From: 2-12-FULL-60-25 sp964638165
GTDB taxonomy: Bacteria; Patescibacteriota; Patescibacteriia; 2-12-FULL-60-25
Reading direction: 5' to 3'
Assembly: GCA_964638165.1 (NCBI GenBank)
Contig: CAZWYJ010000006.1
Coordinates: forward strand, 1 to 27,363
DNA: 27,363 bases
Shown here piece after piece: positions 22,951-27,363 of the stretch; position 1 is the first letter of the stretch; every line of letters begins with the position of its first letter. Under the pieces are notes generated by a model, which saw only the letters and a program-made list of their open reading frames with translations, made no database searches and had not been told where the DNA came from. The translations under genes and the position numbers were made by a program.

Positions 22951-23437
22951 TATCCCCCTTGATCTCACCGAAGGCTCCGCGACGATACGTCCGGATGATT
23001 CGGTTTCCGATATTCCCACCTTCGCGATCGCGGGAATCGGTTTCGGCATCCTGTGTCTCATTCTGGTTATCATCGGGCTCGCGCAACGCGCTCTCCGTCG
23101 GTCGCGGTTTCAGGGCATGACGAGGAAGGAAGTTCAGGCGCGTTGGGATGAGATCGATCGGATCGCCACGCAGGGGAGAATGGGGTCCAAGATGGCCATT
23201 GTGGAAGCGGACAAGCTCCTTGATGCCGCCCTGAAGTCCATGATGCTTCCCGGGGAGACTATGGGGGAACGTTTGAAAGCCGCTTCCTACAAATATCCAA
23301 AAATTTCCCATGTGTGGTTCGCGCATAAACTTCGTAATCAGATTGTGCATGAAACGGATTTCGAGGTTGGAAACGTGCACGCCCGTTCGGCCCTGCATGC
23401 CTTCAAGAAGGCGCTACAGGAAATTGGAGCTTTGTAG
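22943..23437 (+). CDS. Single-pass membrane protein with a HEPN-like C-terminal domain
   Basis: 164 residues from ATG 22943, which overlaps the gatA stop by 8 nt. A polar N-terminus (1-25) is followed by one membrane helix (about 26-47), a basic segment, then an all-helical domain. That domain contains MAIVEADKLLDAALKSM (84-100), GERLKAASYKYPK, and HKLRNQIVHE (128-137), then a final helix, HARSALHAFKKALQEI. R131 and H136 form R-x4-H with polar Asn after Arg, the signature of HEPN-fold ribonucleases and related proteins. HEPN fold and any RNase activity are inferred from the motif and helix pattern only. Coupling to gatA may be just operon packing. A heptamer inverted repeat starts 5 nt after its stop. 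Confidence 0.7.
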   Translation: MVDIPLDLTEGSATIRPDDSVSDIPTFAIAGIGFGILCLILVIIGLAQRALRRSRFQGMTRKEVQARWDEIDRIATQGRMGSKMAIVEADKLLDAALKSMMLPGETMGERLKAASYKYPKISHVWFAHKLRNQIVHETDFEVGNVHARSALHAFKKALQEIGAL

Positions 23438-23442
23438 CAGTT

Positions 23443-23739
23443 GGTATCTCGTATTTTGTATTTGGTATCTGGTATTTTGTATAAAAACTACTTAGAGCCT
23501 GTCTAGAATCTTAACGCGACATCATTCATGTTCTCATCGCTTGTCCGATCAAACCTCCAAATTTCAGCTGCAAACCATTCATCCCTCCTCAACGTATCCC
23601 GATACGTTTCGTCGGGCTTCATGGTTTTCGCTTGAAATTTGGAGGTTTTATCTGGACATAAGATTCTGAACAGGCTCTTAGAAAAAATCATCAACTTTCA
23701 TACCAAATACCAGATACCAAATACCAGATACAAGATACC
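23443..23739. repeat. Heptamer-armed outer inverted repeat enclosing a second palindrome
   Basis: The left arm (23443-23484) is six perfect 7-nt units: GGTATCT, CGTATTT, TGTATTT, GGTATCT, GGTATTT, TGTATAA. The right arm (about 23700-23739) is the reverse complement, with about four mismatches over 40 nt. Between the arms sits an unrelated long palindrome (23492-23680). The unit resembles TCGTATT of the repeats at 3661 and 20863. No gene lies in this 324-base gap. Confidence 0.82.
23492..23680. repeat. 189-bp imperfect palindromic element nested in heptamer arms
   Basis: The terminal inverted repeats are about 21 bp: AGAGCCTGTCTAGAATCTTA on the left, TAAGATTCTGAACAGGCTCT on the right. Inside, AAACCTCCAAATTTCA (about 23558-23573) pairs with TGAAATTTGGAGGTTT (about 23632-23648), and ACGTATCCCGATACGT forms the centre. 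It has no meaningful open frame and is too small for an autonomous transposon. It probably inserted into, or expanded within, the heptamer repeat. Confidence 0.82.
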
Positions 23740-23746
23740 GGCTTCC

Positions 23747-23755
23747 TGCTATACT
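23747..23755 (+). promoter_or_regulatory. Extended -10 box of the thioredoxin reductase-like gene
   Basis: TGCTATACT is a near-consensus extended -10. It ends only 6 nt before the ATG at 23762, so transcription would begin at the start codon itself. No Shine-Dalgarno is present. Confidence 0.6.
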
Positions 23756-23761
23756 CTTGCC

Positions 23762-24682
23762 ATGAAGTACGAAGCCATGATCATTGGCGGAGGGCCTGCG
23801 GGACTTGCGGCGGCCATTTATTTTGCCCGTCAGAAGCTCGCGTTTATCATGATTGCGGATGCGATCGGCGGGCAGGCTGCATGGAGTTCTGATGTTGAGA
23901 ACTATCTGGGGTTTCATTTGGTTGACGGCATGCACCTCGTTGATAAGTTTCGCGAGCACTTGAACGATTATAAAGACTCCTTCGTTCTTTGGGAGGGTCA
24001 GCGTATCGCCGAGCTTGTGGCGATTGAGGGCGGATTTCGCGCGAAAACGGAAAAGGGCGATACGTGCGATGCGCGGACCGTTCTGATCGCAACGGGGGAG
24101 AAGCATCGGGAGATCGGTGCCCCCGGGGAGAAGGCGTTCTACGGCCGAGGGGTTACCTATTGCGCTACGTGCGATGCGCCGATGTATGCCGGGAAGGATA
24201 CGGTGGTCGTCGGCGGGGGGAATAGCGCCATGGAGGCGGCGTTGCTCCTTGAGAAGTACGCCAAGAGCGTTTCGATCATCTTGGTCAATGATGCTCTTAA
24301 GGGGGATGAGATGTACAAGCAGCGCATTCTTTCGAGCAAGATGATCCGAGTTATTCCGAACGCCAAGACGACGAGGATTTTTGGCGATACGTTCGTGAAC
24401 GGTCTTGAGTATGAGATGCAAGGTGGCGCGAGAGAAATTCTTGACGTTCAAGGCGTGTTTATCGAAATCGGATTGGTTCCGGCGAGTGATTTTGTTTCGA
24501 TCGTGAAAAAGGACAAATGGAACCAGATTTTGGTGAATGAGCGTAATGAGACGAGTGTTTCGGGTATATGGGCTGCCGGAGATGTGACGAATATCACGGA
24601 AAAACAAATCGCCGTTGCGGTGGGAGAGGGGAGTAAGGCGTCGTTGCAGCTCATTAAGTGGTTGCAGAAACAACCAAGTTAA
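23762..24682 (+). CDS. trxB: Thioredoxin reductase-like FAD-dependent oxidoreductase
   Basis: This flavoprotein disulfide reductase would pass electrons from a pyridine nucleotide through FAD to a CxxC pair and on to thioredoxin-like partners. The 306 residues show the FAD-binding MIIGGGPAGLAAAIYFAR (6-23), the redox pair C134-C137 in TYCATCDAP, the second nucleotide-binding motif VVVGGGNSAMEAALLLE and the C-terminal GIWAAGDVT. Length is normal. Odd: the segment that usually carries HRRxxFR for the NADPH phosphate reads LVNDALKGDEMYKQR and lacks the arginine pair, so cofactor preference may differ. The frame is open to 23639, but those codons lie in repeats, and the -10 box supports ATG 23762. 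Its TAA stop is formed by the edge of the next palindrome. The neighbouring DsbA-like gene suggests a shared thiol-redox role. Confidence 0.9.
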   Translation: MKYEAMIIGGGPAGLAAAIYFARQKLAFIMIADAIGGQAAWSSDVENYLGFHLVDGMHLVDKFREHLNDYKDSFVLWEGQRIAELVAIEGGFRAKTEKGDTCDARTVLIATGEKHREIGAPGEKAFYGRGVTYCATCDAPMYAGKDTVVVGGGNSAMEAALLLEKYAKSVSIILVNDALKGDEMYKQRILSSKMIRVIPNAKTTRIFGDTFVNGLEYEMQGGAREILDVQGVFIEIGLVPASDFVSIVKKDKWNQILVNERNETSVSGIWAAGDVTNITEKQIAVAVGEGSKASLQLIKWLQKQPS

Positions 24683-24806
24683 GGAACCTCTGAAAAACGC
24701 GATTCGCTAGGGCTTCACTCGAAAACTCCTCGACGTATGTTGCATACGTCTTCGTCGTTTTCTCGCTCCAGCCCGTCGCGACTCATCGTTTTTCAGAGGT
24801 TCCTTA
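24680..24806. repeat. 127-bp palindromic element at the trxB stop codon
   Basis: Perfect 20-bp terminal inverted repeats, TAAGGAACCTCTGAAAAACG and its complement, supply the trxB TAA. Further arms include GGGCT/AGCCC and a centre of GACGTAT/ATACGTC around GTTGC. The inner part matches the inner part of 17705-17825; the outer arms match those of 25543-25609. Confidence 0.85.
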
Positions 24807-24841
24807 GAGCGTAGGGGCGTTTTGCAAATCACCCTCACTCA

Positions 24842-24871
24842 TTGACTGACTGACTCCTCCTCGCGTATGAT
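24842..24871 (+). promoter_or_regulatory. Promoter of the DsbA-like gene
   Basis: TTGACT (24842-24847) and TATGAT (24866-24871) with an 18-nt spacer give the best two-box promoter in the window. The -10 ends 8 nt before ATG 24880, implying a leaderless transcript. Confidence 0.65.
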
Positions 24872-24879
24872 CTTTCGGT

Positions 24880-25542
24880 ATGGTATCCGATTCTCGAAAG
24901 CCCTTCGTTATTGGCTTGATTGGTCTCGCTGTTCTCATGCTCGGTGGGATCATTTTCGCTGTGCGGTACGCGTCTTCCAGCGTGCCTTCCGCGACGTATG
25001 AGGCAAACCTCTCATTCGTTGATGACGGTGATCCATCCTACGGGAATTCGGATGCGCCGATCGTCATTCGGATGTTTGAGGACTTTGAGTGTTCCGCCTG
25101 TCGTGTCGCGAAGACGGGTATTGATTACGTGAAGCAGACGTATGGGGATCGAGTGCGTTTCGTTTGGAATGATATGCCCCTTCCCGGGCATCGGTACTCC
25201 CGCATGGCCGCAAACGCGGGGCGTTGCGCGGAGGAGCAGGGAAAATTTTGGGAGTATGCGGACTTGCTGTACCAGGAACAGCCGTACTGGACCCAGGTGA
25301 ATACGTCAATGGATGCGTCCTCGATCTTCATTCGATATGCGGAGCAGCTTGAACTGCGGAAGGATGCTTTTAGCGTTTGTCTTGATGAACAGCGGTATGA
25401 GGATAGGATCGTTCAGGATCTCAAGGAGTCGCAGGCAAATAATGTTGATGCGACGCCGACTTTTTTCGTGAATCAAAGACGTTACGTGGGCGCGCTTTCG
25501 AATGAAAGTTGGGATAAGGCCATTGAGGAGGCTGGACAGTAA
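24880..25542 (+). CDS. Membrane-anchored DsbA-like thiol-disulfide oxidoreductase
   Basis: This thioredoxin-fold protein would make or rearrange disulfides in exported proteins. The 220 residues have an N-terminal membrane anchor (about 9-28), then the DsbA/BdbD-like domain. Redox pair C71-C74 lies in FEDFECSACRVAK, PLPGHRYSRMAANAGRCAEEQGKFWEY is the typical helical insertion start, and the cis-Pro loop is DATPTFFVNQRRYVGA (about 191-206). Two further cysteines (in GRCAEEQ and SVCLDEQ) could form a second disulfide. It has its own promoter and comes after the thioredoxin reductase-like gene. Cysteine-bearing pilins and the surface protein encoded here are plausible substrates (inferred). A palindrome starts right after its TAA. 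Confidence 0.92.
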   Translation: MVSDSRKPFVIGLIGLAVLMLGGIIFAVRYASSSVPSATYEANLSFVDDGDPSYGNSDAPIVIRMFEDFECSACRVAKTGIDYVKQTYGDRVRFVWNDMPLPGHRYSRMAANAGRCAEEQGKFWEYADLLYQEQPYWTQVNTSMDASSIFIRYAEQLELRKDAFSVCLDEQRYEDRIVQDLKESQANNVDATPTFFVNQRRYVGALSNESWDKAIEEAGQ

Positions 25543-25609
25543 AGGAACCTCTGAAAAACGTCCGCCACGGCGGAATCGGATTCCCCGTCATCGTTTTTTA
25601 GAGGCTCCT
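25543..25609. repeat. 67-bp palindromic element after the DsbA-like gene
   Basis: The outer arm AGGAACCTCTGAAAAACG (25543-25560) is identical to that of 24680-24806. Its partner, CGTTTTTTAGAGGCTCCT (25592-25609), differs at two positions. The inner part is a different, shorter set of palindromes, CCGCC/GGCGG and GGAATC/GGATTCC. It abuts the TAA stop of the DsbA-like gene. Confidence 0.8.
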
Positions 25610-25631
25610 GAATAACTTATATAAAAAGAGT

Positions 25632-25663
25632 ACGCCCGGACGCGAGGGGTTGCGTTCGGGCGT
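25632..25663. terminator. Terminator hairpin between convergent genes
   Basis: ACGCCCGGACGC pairs with GCGTTCGGGCGT around GAGGGGTT, followed by TTT on the + side and preceded by an A-rich stretch. It lies between the + strand DsbA-like gene and the - strand HAD-like gene and can serve both. Confidence 0.8.
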
Positions 25664-25664
25664 T

Positions 25665-26300
25665 TCATGTTGATTCCTTTCCTTGATGACGGAGGTTGAA
25701 CGGACGGATGGGGGAGATGTGCCGGTAGAAATCCTCGAAGGACGAGACTCTCACGATCGAGGTGGGAAGCCTCGCGGACGCATTCGCCGGATGCGTGATG
25801 AGAAACACATGCTGCGCTCGATTTTTCACTAGATCAATTGCCTGCGTGGGGTTGTCTTCGAGAATGACGTCATAGTCCCGGGCGAGCCCTCCCTTTAGGG
25901 CATGCCTCGGCAAGATTCTCGTTGATAGGCCGGACAGACCCTCTCGTTGGAGAAGGACGTTCCGAAGCGTATTCCCGGCCTCGGCACCGCTTGAAGAAAC
26001 GACTTCCACGGATCCTTCCCCGCCCTCTTCCAGGAGGCGACGGATGACGGGTATCGCATCCGTTCTCGTGCGAACGTGGAGATTCATGTACGAGTGCCTT
26101 ACGATGACGGCGTGCAAGGCTTGTTCGTACTGTTCGTGCGATAGGTATGATCGCACGATTCCCATGCGACTCATGAATTCCATGGGGATGGAGACGCGGT
26201 ACTTTCCCCGTATGTAGCGCTGAAGGGCTGAAAGAGTGTCGAAAATGGTTCCGTGGCAATCAATGCCGACCCGGAACCGGGATGCGGTTGTGATTGCCAT
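25665..26300 (-). CDS. HAD-like hydrolase, possible 5'-nucleotidase type
   Basis: 211 residues in the HAD (haloacid dehalogenase) fold layout. Motif I is VGIDCHGTIFD (nucleophile candidate D14), with His where most HAD phosphatases have the second Asp (DxDGT). Motif II is in VEVVSSSGAEAG, and motif IV is YDVILEDNPTQAIDL with an acidic pair. The helical cap is small, and the overall size recalls 5'(3')-deoxyribonucleotidase-like members. Because the second Asp acts as general acid in typical phosphatases, His there could change or weaken activity. AAGGAGT (26305-26311) sits 4 nt before the ATG, a clear Shine-Dalgarno unlike the + strand genes. It is 108 nt downstream of the other - strand gene. 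The substrate is unknown. Confidence 0.72.
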   Translation of the reverse strand: MAITTASRFRVGIDCHGTIFDTLSALQRYIRGKYRVSIPMEFMSRMGIVRSYLSHEQYEQALHAVIVRHSYMNLHVRTRTDAIPVIRRLLEEGGEGSVEVVSSSGAEAGNTLRNVLLQREGLSGLSTRILPRHALKGGLARDYDVILEDNPTQAIDLVKNRAQHVFLITHPANASARLPTSIVRVSSFEDFYRHISPIRPFNLRHQGKEST

Positions 26301-26408
26301 ATGGACTCCTTAGTGCGAAGGTACGGCCTCATTCTAAGCGGGAAATGGGTTTTTCGTCAATGCCACGATGCCCTCATCCGGAGGCCGGAGAGGGCATTGA
26401 GAGGCAGT

Positions 26409-27074
26409 TTAAGGGCTTTTTTGGGGAACGAGGAGAAGTTGGATGGGCGTGGGGCGTTCTTCGTCCTGGGGCTTTTGCATCCAGAAATCCGGTTTGCGGA
26501 CATCGAAGCGCAATGTTCCATCCTCGGTCCGATGAATGCTATATGCCAAGGTGCTGGTTTTGAGGACGTGCGTCCCGCGATTGAGTGGTCCGAATGCGAT
26601 GAGTGGACGCGTGCCGATGAGGGATGCGTGCGCATTGATGAAAGCCGCAAGTTGCAGAGGTGTTGCAGATTTCATGCCATGGGATGCGAGTTCGGTCCGA
26701 ATGGCAGAGGTTGATGTGGGGCGGAATGGCGTCGCGATCGCCATGATCGTAATCCCTCGCGGGATCGGGTCGTTCGGCAATGGGCTGACGATCCTGCTCG
26801 CACGAAGCATGAAGCTCGCATGGACATTGCGCGCCTCCAAGACGTCCTCGATCGTGATACCCTCGGCACTCATGATGACTTGGTAGCTCGTCATGGTGTA
26901 GAGAGCGTGCTTCGTCGTTTGCTGCCGGATGACTCGGATGATCTCGAGAAGCCGTTCGAGCTCATGGACGCTCATGCCGGCCATGACGGTGAAAAGGGCA
27001 TTGGCGGACGTGACGCATTCCGCGCATAAGGGTGGCGGAGGTATTGAGCTGTTCTTGTTTGATCCGGAGTTCAT
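26409..27074 (-). CDS. Uncharacterised protein
   Basis: 221 residues from ATG 27074, chosen because AAGGAGG (27079-27085) lies 4 nt upstream. The frame also opens from a GTG at 27146 inside a hairpin, which is unlikely to be the start. The sequence has PPPPLCAECV near the N-terminus, a helical region (HELERLLEIIRVIRQQ), a central stretch with ITIMAIATPFRPT, then IRTELASHGMKSATPLQLAAFINAH and TRPLIAFGPLNRGTHVL, ending in FDVRKPDFWMQK. The last part recalls short uncharacterised proteins often met in Patescibacteria, but only from memory. There is no signal peptide, membrane helix or catalytic motif that I can recognise. It may be co-transcribed with the HAD-like gene. Confidence 0.7.
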   Translation of the reverse strand: MNSGSNKNSSIPPPPLCAECVTSANALFTVMAGMSVHELERLLEIIRVIRQQTTKHALYTMTSYQVIMSAEGITIEDVLEARNVHASFMLRASRIVSPLPNDPIPRGITIMAIATPFRPTSTSAIRTELASHGMKSATPLQLAAFINAHASLIGTRPLIAFGPLNRGTHVLKTSTLAYSIHRTEDGTLRFDVRKPDFWMQKPQDEERPTPIQLLLVPQKSP

Positions 27075-27143
27075 CTCTCCTCCTTTCAAGGAGCGTGGGT
27101 CAATGGATTCATCTTCGCGCGAAAGGATCGAGGAGGCAAGGGG

Positions 27144-27180
27144 CACGTAAAAACCACGCTCATTGCGTGGTTTTTACGTG
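27144..27180. terminator. Perfect 16-bp hairpin with A and T runs, bidirectional terminator
   Basis: CACGTAAAAACCACGC (27144-27159) pairs perfectly with GCGTGGTTTTTACGTG (27165-27180) around TCATT. It lies upstream of the unknown - strand gene and would end a transcript entering from the right. Alternatively it could be an attenuator in that gene's leader. Confidence 0.75.
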
Positions 27181-27306
27181 GCGGAGAGGGAGGGTTAAGA
27201 ACTTGATTCCAGACGAGGTTCAAGGAGTTTTCGAGGATTGTTATCGAGTGTTTTTGAGGTGAGTGGGTCGAACACTTCCCCAGAGCTTTAGACTAAAATA
27301 TTAATA

Positions 27307-27322
27307 GGTTGAAAATTCAACC
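27307..27322. promoter_or_regulatory. Short perfect palindrome, possible operator
   Basis: GGTTGAAAATTCAACC is a 7-2-7 palindrome in an AT-rich stretch. The rest of 27181-27363 holds no gene I can support. A protein-binding site is possible, but nothing ties it to a known regulator. Confidence 0.3.
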
Positions 27323-27363
27323 CTAGATTGTGCCACCCCTCATCCACAGGTCTCTGCCAAGAC

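Noticed and set aside
23678..24673. Long minus-strand open frame (331 codons) opposite the trxB-like gene
   Set aside because: It is the antisense shadow of a gene with clear flavoprotein motifs, its translation has no recognisable domain, and it runs into repeat sequence.
24680..24806. Insertion sequence with its own transposase
   Set aside because: At 127 bp, and palindromic throughout, it cannot encode a transposase; it is at most a non-autonomous element.
26253..26714. Plus-strand frame opposite the HAD-like and unknown minus-strand genes
   Set aside because: The minus-strand frames have good Shine-Dalgarno sequences and, for one, HAD motifs; the plus-strand frame has neither.
1..27363. 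Recoding of TGA as an amino acid, as in some Patescibacteria
   Set aside because: Genes such as rnhA, pilM and pilB end in TGA at the expected family lengths, and no conserved domain continues past a TGA.
1..27363. tRNA, rRNA or other structured RNA genes
   Set aside because: I saw no tRNA cloverleaf with a TTCRA-type arm and no rRNA-like stretch; the hairpins present are terminators and palindromic repeats.

Overview
The window looks like Patescibacteria (Candidate Phyla Radiation), probably a Parcubacteria-type lineage, assembled from a metagenome. The evidence is a type IV pilus locus with no secretin gene, a surface protein of the Trp-repeat and DxDxDG-repeat kind often seen in these bacteria, a Cas12a remnant, few Shine-Dalgarno sequences, and a scaffold gap of ten Ns. 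TGA ends many genes in register, so the standard bacterial code applies. The lineage call rests on gene content and remembered family features, not on a marker phylogeny.

Layout. 1-1287: a wrecked type V-A CRISPR locus. About 300 N-terminal residues of Cas12a survive, broken by a hairpin-rich insert, and run straight into an array of one partial and five complete repeats. No cas1, cas2 or cas4 is present. 1324-3658: recJ and an RNase HI gene. 3808-18637: a long type IV pilus locus on the + strand, holding a repeat-rich surface protein, PilM, PilN, PilO, a membrane-anchored propeller-like protein, PilB, a degenerate receiver domain, PilC, two major-type pilins, prepilin peptidase and four minor-pilin-like proteins. 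No PilT or secretin gene lies in the window. 18793-23437: ligA, gatC, gatA (interrupted by an assembly error) and a membrane protein with a HEPN-like motif. 23762-25542: a thioredoxin reductase-like flavoprotein and a membrane-anchored DsbA-like protein. 25665-27074: two minus-strand genes, a HAD-like phosphatase and an unknown protein.

The most unusual feature is the non-coding DNA. Almost every gap between transcription units holds a long inverted repeat whose left arm starts at, or within about 12 nt of, the preceding stop codon. Several arms are tandem 7-nt or 8-nt units, and opposing arms can differ by exactly one unit. A second class is modular palindromes (17705-17825, 24680-24806, 25543-25609, 23492-23680) that share either outer or inner arms, with compensating changes on both sides of the stem. 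One lies inside the coding region of the PilX-like gene and supplies most of a very long N-terminal leader.

Many first genes of transcription units have an extended -10 box (TGnTAnnnT type) only 6-12 nt before the ATG and no Shine-Dalgarno, which points to leaderless mRNAs. The two minus-strand genes instead have clear Shine-Dalgarno sequences.

The insert in gatA (21839-21954) reads as the end of alaS followed by the start of a ruvX-like gene, so it is almost certainly a chimeric contig end. The cas12a-array junction therefore also needs read-level confirmation.
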